The notes beneath the pieces were generated by a model, which did not search any database, was not told where the DNA came from, and saw nothing but the letters and a program-made list of their open reading frames with translations. A stretch of 64,000 bases of DNA from Paenibacillus rhizosphaerae (GTDB lineage Bacteria > Bacillota > Bacilli > Paenibacillales > Paenibacillaceae), in assembly GCF_014192015.1 (NCBI RefSeq), contig NZ_JACHXJ010000001.1:1426001-1490000 (forward strand), given 5' to 3'. Of this stretch, positions 43,420-51,430 are shown piece by piece (the stretch's first letter is position 1; every line of letters begins with the position of its first letter). A program made the translations under genes and the position numbers.

Positions 43420-44505
43420 ATGTCAGAAAAACTTAAAGTCGGTATTGTCGGTGGAACCGGCATGGTTGGCCAACGTTTTGTGCAGCTCCTGGATCAGCAT
43501 CCTTGGTTTCAGGTCACCGCGATTGCGGCAAGCAGCAGTTCCGCCGGTAAAACCTATGAAGAATCGGTACAGGGAAGATGGAAACTGGCTACGCCAATTC
43601 CGGAGGACGTCAAGCAAATTGTCGTTCAGGACGCTTCTAAGGTGGAAGAGGTTGCGTCGGGAGTTGACTTTGTTTTCTGCGCTGTGGATATGAATAAGGA
43701 CGAAATCAAAGCGCTTGAAGAAGCTTACGCCAAAACGGGTACACCTGTCATTTCGAACAACTCCGCTCACCGGTGGACGCCTGACGTGCCTATGGTGATT
43801 CCCGAAATCAATCCAGGTCATATCGGCGTAATTGAAGCACAAAGACAGCGGCTCGGGACTAAAACCGGGTTTATCGCGGTCAAACCGAACTGCTCGATCC
43901 AGAGTTACGTGCCGCAGCTGAACGCGCTGCTTGATTTTAAACCGACTCAGGTGGTTGCCTCGACTTACCAGGCCATTTCCGGCGCAGGCAAAAACTTTAC
44001 GGATTGGCCGGAAATGCTGGATAACGTCATTCCTTACATCGGCGGTGAGGAAGAGAAGAGCGAGCAGGAGCCGCTGCGCATTTGGGGCAGCATCGACAAC
44101 GGGCAAATCATTAAGGCCTCCTCTCCGATCATCACGACCCAATGCATTCGCGTTCCTGTTACAGACGGGCATTTGGCGACCGTGTTCGTCTCTTTTGAGA
44201 AAAAGACGTCGAAGGAAGAAATTATTGAGCGCTGGCGTGCGTATCAAGGAAGACCGCAGGAATTAGGCCTTCCAAGTGCACCGAAGCAGTTCATTACGTA
44301 TTTTGAGGAAGAAAACCGGCCGCAGACGAAGCTGGACCGCGATATTGAGCGCGGCATGGGCGTCTCGGCAGGCAGATTGCGCGAAGATTCCATTTATGAC
44401 TTCAAATTTGTGGGCCTTTCGCATAATACGCTGCGCGGCGCTGCGGGCGGCGCGGTGCTGATTGCCGAATTGCTGAAGGAAGAAGGATATATTCAGGCCA
44501 AGTAA
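43420..44505 (+). CDS. asd: Aspartate-semialdehyde dehydrogenase
   Basis: Reduces aspartyl phosphate to aspartate semialdehyde, the branch point to lysine/diaminopimelate, threonine and methionine. 361 aa. The NADP-binding GGTGMVGQRF lies at the N-terminus, the active Cys158 in VKPNCSIQ, and the later segment SAGRLREDSIYDFKFVGLSH is conserved. Length and motifs match the archaeal/fungal-type subfamily rather than the ~345-aa classical bacterial type. ATG 43420 is preceded by GAAAGGATTGG. It is controlled by the T-box leader just upstream and is monocistronic. Confidence 0.94.
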   Translation: MSEKLKVGIVGGTGMVGQRFVQLLDQHPWFQVTAIAASSSSAGKTYEESVQGRWKLATPIPEDVKQIVVQDASKVEEVASGVDFVFCAVDMNKDEIKALEEAYAKTGTPVISNNSAHRWTPDVPMVIPEINPGHIGVIEAQRQRLGTKTGFIAVKPNCSIQSYVPQLNALLDFKPTQVVASTYQAISGAGKNFTDWPEMLDNVIPYIGGEEEKSEQEPLRIWGSIDNGQIIKASSPIITTQCIRVPVTDGHLATVFVSFEKKTSKEEIIERWRAYQGRPQELGLPSAPKQFITYFEEENRPQTKLDRDIERGMGVSAGRLREDSIYDFKFVGLSHNTLRGAAGGAVLIAELLKEEGYIQAK

Positions 44506-44515
44506 CAAGCCCAAG

Positions 44516-44544
44516 GGATCGGATCAAGATATCCGGTCCTTTTT
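44516..44544 (+). terminator. Rho-independent terminator after asd
   Basis: 9-bp stem with one G.U pair (44516-44524 with 44531-44539), a 6-nt loop and TTTTT. It is 11 nt past the stop. Confidence 0.85.
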
Positions 44545-44677
44545 CTATTTGTTTTCACGATTTCGGACATATCTTCAAAATCCCTGACCGTATCTGTCAG
44601 TGATTATCGTCTATACTGATGGTAATGGCGATGAAATGAAGATCAGGTACGAATTTGTGATGAAGGAGAGGACGAGG

Positions 44678-44980
44678 ATGGGAAAATACGCTATGTTCGG
44701 CAAACTGACGGCAAAGCCTGGGCGGCGTGATGAACTCGCAAGGATGATGCTGGAATCCAGCGGGACGCTGGAGGATATGGAAGGCTGCATCTATTATATT
44801 CTGCATGAAGCGGAAGACAATCCGGACGATCTTTGGATTACGGAACTATGGGAAAGCCAGGAAGCTCACGCAGCCTCGTTGAAGAACGAAAAGGTGCTGG
44901 AACTGATCGGACGCTGCAGACACCTCATTGCTGAAGCCGGCGGCATCAAGGTCCGGCCGATCGGAGGCAAAGGATTCTGA
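44678..44980 (+). CDS. ABM-domain putative quinol monooxygenase (YgiN-like)
   Basis: A 100-aa dimeric ferredoxin-fold protein of the antibiotic biosynthesis monooxygenase family. YAMFGKLTAKPGRRDELARM forms beta-1/alpha-1, and ESSGTLEDMEGCIYYILHEA plus LWITELWESQEAHAASLKNE give the usual second half. ATG 44678 is set by GAAGGAGAGG about 9 nt upstream; an upstream in-frame extension has no homology. A CTGAC-N7-GTCAG inverted repeat (44588-44604) lies upstream and may be regulatory. The substrate is unknown. Confidence 0.87.
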   Translation: MGKYAMFGKLTAKPGRRDELARMMLESSGTLEDMEGCIYYILHEAEDNPDDLWITELWESQEAHAASLKNEKVLELIGRCRHLIAEAGGIKVRPIGGKGF

Positions 44981-45006
44981 TCCTTATACAAAACATGCAT
45001 GACAGC

Positions 45007-45031
45007 AAACCGCGGATGCCGCGGTTTTTTT
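45007..45031 (+). terminator. Rho-independent terminator
   Basis: 8-bp stem AACCGCGG/CCGCGGTT (45008-45015, 45019-45026) with a 3-nt loop and a run of seven Ts. Confidence 0.88.
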
Positions 45032-45058
45032 GTTGGAGACGATTCTAGGGGAAGGGAT

Positions 45059-45088
45059 GCATAACACCGGATAACCCCGTACATAGTA
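45059..45088 (+). promoter_or_regulatory. Probable sigma-G promoter of sspH
   Basis: GCATA (45059-45063), an 18-bp spacer and CATAGTA (45082-45088) fit the forespore sigma-G pattern (GHATR-N18-CATNHTA) with one mismatch. The spacing and the spore-protein gene downstream support it. Confidence 0.62.
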
Positions 45089-45127
45089 AAAGCGAACTCT
45101 ACTCAACATTTGGAGGCATTACACAAA

Positions 45128-45322
45128 ATGAACGTTCAAAGAGCACAGGAAATCGCATCCTCGCCAGTTATGGCAAACGTATTGCTGGATGGTACGCCCA
45201 TCTACATACAGCATGTCGACGAGCAGAGCGAAACCGCACGCATCTATCCGCTGGACAATCCGGAAGCAGAACGGGAAGTACCGCTGTATTCGTTAGAGGA
45301 GCAGGATCATTTTCTGGGATAA
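45128..45322 (+). CDS. sspH: Small acid-soluble spore protein, H family
   Basis: A 64-aa spore-core protein. MNVQRAQEIASSPVMANV, IYIQHVDEQSETARIYPLDN and the ending VPLYSLEEQ match the SspH family over its full length. ATG 45128 gives the exact family start; GGAGG lies 12 nt upstream. A sigma-G-like promoter precedes it. It marks the organism as an endospore former. A 56-codon ORF follows 19 bp downstream. Confidence 0.95.
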   Translation: MNVQRAQEIASSPVMANVLLDGTPIYIQHVDEQSETARIYPLDNPEAEREVPLYSLEEQDHFLG

Positions 45323-45341
45323 AAAAAGGAGAGAAGCTACG

Positions 45342-45512
45342 ATGAAAGTGCATAAGCAAAATGAAAAAGAGGCCGATCGTCTGAACGATCATGACGTCAC
45401 CGATGATGTGGTCCGGGAGGTGCCCGCGACGACCGACGCCAGTGAGGCCGTTGCGGCCATGACTTCGCATATCAATAAGTATGATGTTCCCGATGAGCTG
45501 GAGGAAAAATAA
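45342..45512 (+). CDS. Small unknown protein downstream of sspH
   Basis: A 56-aa hydrophilic, acidic ORF behind AAAAGGAGAGAAG. The sequence starts MKVHKQNEKEADRLNDHDVT and ends with YDVPDELEEK; no cysteine, no membrane segment. Position 19 bp after sspH and before a strong hairpin suggests co-transcription in the forespore. I do not recognise the family; a spore-associated role is only inferred from position. Confidence 0.7.
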   Translation: MKVHKQNEKEADRLNDHDVTDDVVREVPATTDASEAVAAMTSHINKYDVPDELEEK

Positions 45513-45523
45513 CGCCAGGTTGT

Positions 45524-45551
45524 AAAGCGCACAGGTTCGCCTGTGCGCTTT
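45524..45551 (+). terminator. Hairpin terminator with UUCG loop
   Basis: A perfect 12-bp stem (45524-45535 with 45540-45551) capped by the very stable TTCG tetraloop, ending in TTT. It closes the sspH unit. Confidence 0.8.
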
Positions 45552-45688
45552 GCTGTTGTCCCCATCGAAAGTAATTCACGCCTTAGGCAAGTATAGCAAT
45601 CGGGAATAAATCCGGCTTTCGATTTTTTGATAGAATCAGCATGAGAACGAGTGCTTTAATCAGATTTCAATAAGGGGAGAGATGGACG

Positions 45689-46084
45689 ATGATTCAATGG
45701 GGAGCCAAAAACATCGATGTCATCACATTGTTCGTGGAGGAACTTCCGGAGGCAAAATCATTTTATGAACGGGTATTCGGCCTTTCCTCCGTCTACGAGG
45801 ACGACAACTCGGCAGTCTATAATTTCGGGAACATGAGCGTCAATCTGCTGAAAATAACCGAAGCGGACGAGCTTACGCATCCAGCTCCTGTTGCGGACCG
45901 CGGGGCAGGTGCGAGGTTTGTGTTCACGATCCGCGTTGACGATGTGGACGCATTGTGCACGGAGCTGATGTCATCCGGTGTTGGGCTGCTGAACGGTCCG
46001 ATGGACCGTCCTTGGGGAATCCGCACGGCAAGCTTCCAGGATCCGGGCGGGCATATTTGGGAAATCGCTCAGGAGCTGCGTTGA
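45689..46084 (+). CDS. VOC-superfamily (glyoxalase-like) protein
   Basis: A 131-aa protein of the vicinal oxygen chelate fold with two beta-alpha-beta-beta-beta units: DVITLFVEELPEAKSFYERV at the start and FTIRVDDVDALCTELMSSGV in the second half, then FQDPGGHIWEIAQEL with the metal-ligand Glu. Metal ligands at the first unit are unclear. AAGGGGAGAG precedes ATG 45689. It could be a dioxygenase, lyase or resistance protein; the function is not predictable. Confidence 0.88.
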   Translation: MIQWGAKNIDVITLFVEELPEAKSFYERVFGLSSVYEDDNSAVYNFGNMSVNLLKITEADELTHPAPVADRGAGARFVFTIRVDDVDALCTELMSSGVGLLNGPMDRPWGIRTASFQDPGGHIWEIAQELR

Positions 46085-46157
46085 ATCCTTCGGTAATAGA
46101 ACGCGGGGAGCTGAGGGAAATCGAAATGGCACACTACAAGGGGTACAAGCTGAGCTT

Positions 46158-46198
46158 CATGCGCTGAACCGATGGGTTCGGCGCATGTTTGTTTTTTT
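46158..46198 (+). terminator. Rho-independent terminator
   Basis: A 13-bp stem with one G.U pair (46158-46170 with 46175-46187), a GATG loop and a long T-rich tail to 46198. It ends the VOC gene transcript. Confidence 0.92.
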
Positions 46199-46200
46199 CA

Positions 46201-46229
46201 TTGACTAACCGTTCACCCAATAATAAAAT
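46201..46229 (+). promoter_or_regulatory. Sigma-A promoter of the hydrolase/TetR operon
   Basis: TTGACT (46201-46206), 17 bp, TAAAAT (46224-46229): a near-consensus promoter 40 bp upstream of the hydrolase start codon. Confidence 0.78.
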
Positions 46230-46268
46230 GATAGCATATCAGTTCAATTTTGGATGGAGGGATCACCG

Positions 46269-47024
46269 ATGGATTTGTATTATGAGATTCATGGCAGTGG
46301 AAACCCCATTATTTTTATACACAGCGGAGGCACGGACAGCAGGCTGTGGTCGTTCCTGGCGCCGCTAGCCGCTAAAGATTACCAGGTCATAACTTTTGAC
46401 GGCCGGGGTGCAGGCAAGTCTCCTTCCCCCAAGGAACCGGCGAATTACGTCGAGGACGTACGTGAGCTGATGGATGACCTTCAACTGGATACCGCCGTCC
46501 TCATCGGCCATTCGGGAGGCGGTCAAATCGCCACCGACTTCAGCCTGCAATATCCGAACCGAGTTTCGGGTCTGGTGCTCATCGGCCCATCATTGACGGG
46601 CTATAAGCCTTCACCTGAATTTGAGCGCTGGATGAGTGAAGTGAACGCGGCCGCTCCGGACGCGGACAAGATCATGGAGCTCGCGTTTAGCGCTCCGCTG
46701 TACCGCGTCGTGATGTCCAGTCCGCAGCGCAGTTTGATGGTTGACATGTTCAGGCATCACCTGGCCAAAACGGCCGAATGGGGGAGTTTCGAATCCGTTT
46801 GGCCTCTGCCTCCGGCCATCGGCCGATTGGAAGAGCTTCGGGTGAAAACGCTGTTTATGATCGGCGATAACGAGCTCCCGGATAATGAATGCGTCGCAGA
46901 GCTGTTCAGGAGCCTTCCGAATGTTCGTTATGTCCGAATTCCCGGGGCGGATCATATGATGCCTTTAACGCATCCTGAGGTGATGCACAGCCATATTTCC
47001 GAGTTTTTGGAGGAGAAACTTTAA
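46269..47024 (+). CDS. Alpha/beta hydrolase
   Basis: A 251-aa cytoplasmic hydrolase. The nucleophile elbow GHSGGG contains S82; the acid is probably the Asp of MIGDNELPD and the base the His of GADHMMPLTH. The oxyanion segment HSGGTDSRLW lies near the N-terminus. ATG 46269 is preferred, with GGAGG 8 nt upstream, over ATG 46254, which overlaps that site. The stop abuts the TetR gene start, so the pair is an operon and the regulator probably responds to a substrate or product of this enzyme. Confidence 0.9.
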   Translation: MDLYYEIHGSGNPIIFIHSGGTDSRLWSFLAPLAAKDYQVITFDGRGAGKSPSPKEPANYVEDVRELMDDLQLDTAVLIGHSGGGQIATDFSLQYPNRVSGLVLIGPSLTGYKPSPEFERWMSEVNAAAPDADKIMELAFSAPLYRVVMSSPQRSLMVDMFRHHLAKTAEWGSFESVWPLPPAIGRLEELRVKTLFMIGDNELPDNECVAELFRSLPNVRYVRIPGADHMMPLTHPEVMHSHISEFLEEKL

Positions 47025-47624
47025 ATGCCGCGTACGCAGGAAGAGAATGAACGAATACGTCAGCAGGCTAAGGCGAAGATCAGGGAAGCAGCCATAGAGC
47101 TTTTCATGAGAAAGGGCTACCATGCTACCTCGATCGATGACGTCTCCAAATACGCCGGCGTGTCCAAAGGGCTTCTATACAACTATTACAAAGGGAAAGA
47201 AGAACTGCTCGGGGCCATGGTCGAAGCCAGGATCGGAGAATTGATACAGGTCATGGAGAAGGCGGAGGCATTGGACACGCCGGCAGAGCAGCTCAGACAT
47301 ATCGTCGAAGGGGCCATCGATAATGTGCAGCGTTCTCCCCAGGTGTTCCGCTTCTACCTGCATCTGCAGACTCAGCCGGAAGCCGATGAAACCATCGCCA
47401 AATACGGGAAGCTTCTGATTGAGGAAAGTGCCCGCCAGTTTCAAATCCAGTGCCGCATGTTCGAAAAACTGGGATCAGCCGACCCGGTGGCGAGGTCACT
47501 GTATTTTTCTTCTGCACTGCAAGGAATCATGCTCATGATCTCGACTTACCCGGATCAATTTCCGGTCGAGGCTATGAAGCGGCAAATCATCGATGATTTT
47601 TGCCAAACCTCGCGTCAGCCGTAA
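47025..47624 (+). CDS. TetR-family transcriptional regulator
   Basis: A 199-aa repressor. The N-terminal helix-turn-helix domain runs AKIREAAIELFMRKGYHATS, then DDVSKYAGVSKGLLYNYYKG at about residues 40-59. The C-terminal all-helical ligand domain is of undetermined class. The ATG follows directly after the hydrolase stop, with GGAGGAG at 47011. Likely regulator of its own operon. Confidence 0.92.
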   Translation: MPRTQEENERIRQQAKAKIREAAIELFMRKGYHATSIDDVSKYAGVSKGLLYNYYKGKEELLGAMVEARIGELIQVMEKAEALDTPAEQLRHIVEGAIDNVQRSPQVFRFYLHLQTQPEADETIAKYGKLLIEESARQFQIQCRMFEKLGSADPVARSLYFSSALQGIMLMISTYPDQFPVEAMKRQIIDDFCQTSRQP

Positions 47625-47667
47625 GGCGGCAATCGCCCGCCTATTATAAATTCAGAAGGACAGGGAG

Positions 47668-47691
47668 CAGCCGCTGATGCGGCTGTTTTTT
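47668..47691 (+). terminator. Rho-independent terminator
   Basis: Stem CAGCCGC/GCGGCTG (47668-47674, 47679-47685) with a TGAT loop and six Ts. It ends the hydrolase/TetR operon. Confidence 0.88.
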
Positions 47692-47828
47692 GCTGTTCAA
47701 GGTCGTGTGTTAGGAGGCCGTTTAACCGTTAAAGTGTCTTGATATAGGCGGTAATTACGGATAAAAATGAATATAAATTGTTCATGAAAGCTTTTTTACC
47801 AGCAGACGTGTTTTTCTCTATCAATCTA

Positions 47829-47857
47829 TTGACTTCCATGATTAATGACCATATAAT
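47829..47857 (+). promoter_or_regulatory. Sigma-A promoter of the amt operon
   Basis: TTGACT (47829-47834), 17 bp, perfect TATAAT (47852-47857). It sits 35 bp before the start codon of the coiled-coil protein. No GlnR/TnrA site (TGTNA-N7-TNACA) was recognised around it. Confidence 0.82.
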
Positions 47858-47892
47858 CAACTAAAGTGACTCGTTGTGTAAGGAGATCTCAC

Positions 47893-48306
47893 ATGGTTAT
47901 CATCGACGAAGTGTACCGCAATATCAGTTTTGATATGCCCGAACAAGAGTTGTTCACTTTACTTGAACGCGTTAAAGCAGCGAAAGAATTAGACGTAGAA
48001 GAGTTAAAGAACAAAATCGATAAATACGAGCAGAAACGCCGAGCGGAAGAGGCTTTGTATCAATCTTTGTCCCCGATCCGCCGCTTGTTTGCAGGGCGGC
48101 CCGCCAGCCATCATCAGGCCGTCGAATACATGGTCCATGTCAAAGAACGGTTCAAGAAGATCGACGCGATTAAGCGCAGTATTCGGGAACTGGATCAGGT
48201 GCTTGATAGGCTGCGATTACCGATAAGGGATTCGAACGAGGTATTTCTGTCTCCTGAACTGATCCGGGAAATCAGATTGCTTCAGGAAACGGAGGCTTCA
48301 CAGGAA
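47893..48306 (+). CDS. Unknown coiled-coil protein coupled to ammonium transporter
   Basis: A 138-aa soluble, highly charged and mostly helical protein not recognised as a known family. EQELFTLLERVKAAKELD and the KNKIDKYEQKRRAEEALY run suggest coiled coil, and a second helix holds VKERFKKIDAIKRSIRELD. ATG 47893 follows AAGGAGATCTCAC. Its last codons overlap the ammonium transporter start by 4 nt (ATGA), so both are translated together. A role as regulatory or partner protein of the transporter is inferred from coupling only; it does not resemble GlnB/GlnK. Confidence 0.78.
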
Positions 48307-49592
48307 TGAATCTAACGCTTGAATCTTTGGGAACGGGAATGGATACGGTATGGGTCGTTCTCAGCGCCGCTATGATTCTGCTGATGGAGGGCGGATTTGC
48401 CCTGCTTGAGGCAGGATTTGTTCGTTACAAAAACAGCGTCAACATCATTATGAAGGTATTCGCCGATATCACGATCGGCACCTTGGTTTTTTATGTATTC
48501 GGTTTCGCGCTCATGTACGGAAAGGACGCCGGAGGGATCATCGGGACGAGCGGATTTGTCCTTGGGGGAGATTTAACCCACCTTCAATTGCCGGTATCAT
48601 TGGATACGTATTGGCTGTTCCAAGCGGCTTTCACCATCGCCGTCATATCGATCGTTTCGGGGGCTGTTGCCGAGCGGATCAATTTCAGGGCTTATTTGCT
48701 GTATATCGTCCTGATGACCGGCCTGATCTATCCGATCGGCGGTCACTGGGCCTGGGGAGGGGGATGGCTGACGAAGCTCGGCATGCAGGATTTTGCCGGC
48801 TCCGCTGTCATCCATGCTCTCGGCGGCTTCTCGGCGTTGGCAGCTGCGCGGATCGTGGGTCCCCGGAAAGGTAAATTCAATAAAGCGGGTGCCAGCACGA
48901 TCGCCCTGCCCAGCAACCTGCCGCTCGCATCGGTAGGCGCTTTTCTTCTCTGGTTCGGCTGGTTTGGTTTCAATGCGGGCAGCACGCTCAGTGCAACCGA
49001 CGTCCGCATCGGACATATCGCGCTGACAACGATGCTGTCTGCGGCATCCGGCGGAGCGGTCACACTAGTGTACACGCTGTTCCGATACCAGCGCTCCGAC
49101 GCGCCATCTGTGATAAACGGCTCCCTGGCCGGGCTGGTCGGAATTACGGCCGGATGCGCTTTTGTCAGTGACAATGCCGCCATCCTAATCGGCGCAATCT
49201 CGGGACTGCTTATGATGGCAGCCACGAGCTGGCTGGAGGGACGCCGGATTGACGATCCCGTCGGCGCTTTCCCGGTCCACGCCGTCTCCGGTGCGTGGGG
49301 AACGATCGCCGTTGGGCTGTTCGCGACAGACGGAGGCCTCTTTTACAGCGGCAGCTGGCATTTGCTTGGCGTTCAGGCGCTTGGGCTGGTTGCGCTGGCC
49401 GCATGGGGATTTGTCCTTACCTGGGTCGGTCTCAAGCTGATTGGTTTCCTCGTTCCCGTTCGTTCCAGCGAGGAGGAAGAGGAGATCGGCCTCGACATCA
49501 GTTATCATGGCATGATGGCAGCGGACCGGTCCCATGAATTTATCGATCATGAAGTCCGCTATTTCATGAATGAAGAACATCGAAATCTGTAG
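48306..49592 (+). CDS. amt: Ammonium transporter, Amt family
   Basis: A 428-aa integral membrane channel with eleven helices. The early MEGGFALLEAGFVRYKNSVN is the family signature, and pore twin histidines occur in SAVIHALGG and FPVHAVSG. A cytoplasmic tail (about residues 385-428) is rich in Glu (SSEEEEEIGLD) and could interact with partner proteins. The usual glnK gene is absent; the overlapping upstream coiled-coil gene takes that position. A terminator follows. Confidence 0.95.
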   Translation: MNLTLESLGTGMDTVWVVLSAAMILLMEGGFALLEAGFVRYKNSVNIIMKVFADITIGTLVFYVFGFALMYGKDAGGIIGTSGFVLGGDLTHLQLPVSLDTYWLFQAAFTIAVISIVSGAVAERINFRAYLLYIVLMTGLIYPIGGHWAWGGGWLTKLGMQDFAGSAVIHALGGFSALAAARIVGPRKGKFNKAGASTIALPSNLPLASVGAFLLWFGWFGFNAGSTLSATDVRIGHIALTTMLSAASGGAVTLVYTLFRYQRSDAPSVINGSLAGLVGITAGCAFVSDNAAILIGAISGLLMMAATSWLEGRRIDDPVGAFPVHAVSGAWGTIAVGLFATDGGLFYSGSWHLLGVQALGLVALAAWGFVLTWVGLKLIGFLVPVRSSEEEEEIGLDISYHGMMAADRSHEFIDHEVRYFMNEEHRNL

Positions 49593-49609
49593 CTGTTTGT
49601 ATTGATCAT

Positions 49610-49647
49610 AAAGGAACACCTCGAAGCACCTTCGACGTGTTCCTTTT
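49610..49647 (+). terminator. Rho-independent terminator after amt
   Basis: Stem AAAGGAACAC (49610-49619)/GTGTTCCTTT (49637-49646), with inner TCGAA/TTCGA pairing, ends in a T-run. Confidence 0.88.
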
Positions 49648-49799
49648 GATTTTGCGGCATTTGCTTCGGGTCCGGGATTGGGGTCCAAGCAACGCACGGT
49701 CATAATGCAAGTTAGCAATCAATGAGAAACAAACGGTTTTCCGCTATGATACGCTGATCTGGAAGAGTTAACAATCCACAGGGAAAGGAAGTAGTCAAG

Positions 49800-50210
49800 A
49801 TGGGCGTATTAAAACCGTTTATTTACTCGGAAGATGCAAGAAGTCAGGCGGATTTCTATATCCGATCGCTTGGCGGCAATCTGGAATCCGTTATCACCCA
49901 TGGGGAGTCGATGGGAGTACAGAATGACCTGCAGGATAAAGTGATTCATATGTGCTTATCGGTAGCGGGAGGCAACTATATTTTTATGTCAGACTCGATG
50001 GAATCGAATCTTCAAGGCAACAATATGTCGCTGAATATCGACTACCCGTCGGCAGCGGAAGCCCGCGAGGCATTCTTGAAGCTTGCGGATGGTGGCCATG
50101 TTATTTATCCGTTTGAACAACAGCCGTTCGGATTGTACCTGGGCGAACTCACGGACCGGTTTGGTGTTCGTTGGATGATTACTGCGCCGTCCGTATCCGC
50201 GAAATCCTAA
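49800..50210 (+). CDS. VOC-superfamily protein, PhnB-like
   Basis: A 136-aa beta-alpha-beta-beta-beta protein. KPFIYSEDARSQADFYIRSL opens the first unit, and the later LTDRFGVRWMITAP resembles the PhnB/YjdN-type 'D-FGV-W' ending. AAAGGAAG is 8-15 nt before ATG 49800. It may be a demethylubiquinone-methyltransferase-like VOC relic; the function is unknown. It is not related closely to the VOC protein at 45689. Confidence 0.88.
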   Translation: MGVLKPFIYSEDARSQADFYIRSLGGNLESVITHGESMGVQNDLQDKVIHMCLSVAGGNYIFMSDSMESNLQGNNMSLNIDYPSAAEAREAFLKLADGGHVIYPFEQQPFGLYLGELTDRFGVRWMITAPSVSAKS

Positions 50211-50242
50211 GCTCCCCACAATTCAATAGGGCACGCTCGGAG

Positions 50243-50274
50243 CCCCTGCTTGAACCGTAAGGTTTAAGCAGGGG
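50243..50274 (+). terminator. Terminator between VOC and AraC genes
   Basis: A 14-bp stem with one G.U pair (50243-50256 with 50261-50274), a GTAA loop and a T-rich tail. It lies between convergent genes and points to the + strand. Confidence 0.78.
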
Positions 50275-50322
50275 TTATGTTGTTGTTCCGGTAAATTCTG
50301 GCCGATGGGGGCTTCTGTTATT

Positions 50323-51210
50323 TCAATGAGCGGAGCTCTCTATCGGGGCTGTCGTAGAGTTATGCCTGTAATGCGAAGGAGTCAGGCCGACAATCTGTTT
50401 GAACTTCCGGTGAAAATGGGGCATACTGTCAAACCCGCAGGCCGGGGCAATGCTGCTGATGCTGTCATCAGTGCGGAGCAGCAGCTCTTTGGCCCGGATC
50501 ACCCGTTTGACGTTAATATAATCCGTGACGCTCATCCCGGTCAACTGCTTGAACACACGGCTGAAATGGGCGGAGCTTACGGAGGCGAGCCGGCTTAAAG
50601 AGCTCAGGCTGATCTGCTCGCAGTAATGCCCATCGATATACAGCAAAATTTGCCGCATCCAGTTCGGACCCACAAACGGGCTTCGGGAGGCGCTGCTCCC
50701 GGCACTTTGTTCCCGGTGGATCAGCAGCAATAGGTACTGAACATACAGCACGATCGAGTGGCGGTAGCCCGAGGGTTGACCCGTCAACTCGGACTGAATG
50801 GCTGACAGCTTGTCTTCGAGCTGTGTCTCCAGCGCGGCGGGGCATTCCAGCTTATAAGCATGGTTCGAACTGCAGCTGTCAAAGCACTGCAAGTAAGAAA
50901 AGGATTCTCCCAAAGAAGACTGCCGGACGAGATCAGGACTAAAAAACACGGCAGTAGACGTTACCGGGTCGTCTTTGTCCGGGAACGCCTGGTGGATCGT
51001 GCTGCCAGGGATGATGAACAGATCCCCGCGGCGCATTTCGTAAATCGTCCGGTCGATAAAAAAGGAACCTTGGCCTGAGTGGACGTACACCAGCTCATGC
51101 CAGTCGTGAAGGTGATGCGGCAGCTCCAGCTGCGCTGTCTTACGGTCGCGGTAATTCAAAGAGAAAGGGAATTCCGGCTGCGCGTCAAATTGTTTGCGGA
51201 TGGGATTCAT
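50323..51210 (-). CDS. AraC-family regulator with N-terminal cupin
   Basis: A 295-aa one-component regulator. Residues 1-140 form a cupin-like sugar-sensing domain (HHLHDWHELVYVHSG, RRGDLFIIPGSTIHQAFP), and the last 100 the double helix-turn-helix domain ending VGLTPSHYR. It is transcribed divergently from the L-fucose/L-galactose oxidation genes, with a 220-bp shared region holding an inverted repeat. It very probably activates that operon in response to the L-sugar or a metabolite. Confidence 0.93.
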   Translation of the reverse strand: MNPIRKQFDAQPEFPFSLNYRDRKTAQLELPHHLHDWHELVYVHSGQGSFFIDRTIYEMRRGDLFIIPGSTIHQAFPDKDDPVTSTAVFFSPDLVRQSSLGESFSYLQCFDSCSSNHAYKLECPAALETQLEDKLSAIQSELTGQPSGYRHSIVLYVQYLLLLIHREQSAGSSASRSPFVGPNWMRQILLYIDGHYCEQISLSSLSRLASVSSAHFSRVFKQLTGMSVTDYINVKRVIRAKELLLRTDDSISSIAPACGFDSMPHFHRKFKQIVGLTPSHYRHNSTTAPIESSAH

Positions 51211-51314
51211 AGCTTTGCCCCTTAAGCTTATTGGGAATCATCAGCTGAACCTTCACCTTCCGTTAACGATTCATAGCAGGGAGAGGCGGTCAGCAAATGG
51301 GTCTTTGTCTAGAA

Positions 51315-51333
51315 CATATCAAAATCGGATATG
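51315..51333. promoter_or_regulatory. Inverted repeat in divergent control region
   Basis: Perfect 6-bp arms CATATC-N7-GATATG lie between the AraC gene and the lactonase operon. It is a candidate operator; no promoter boxes were certain. No other obvious signal was seen in 51211-51430. Confidence 0.4.
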
Positions 51334-51430
51334 ATTGTGCAAGATTTCGCTCTTTTAGAACCGATCCATAGTTGTTATATTGAGGAAAGAACATCGGTTC
51401 ACAAGAGTTCACAAGAATGGAGGAGATTTA

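Noticed and set aside
46126..46167. Possible 13-codon ORF after the VOC gene
   Set aside because: Its 3' end forms the left arm of the terminator at 46158-46198; too short to support as a gene.
47700..47892. GlnR/TnrA site for the amt operon
   Set aside because: No TGTNA-N7-TNACA sequence was found near the promoter at 47829-47857.
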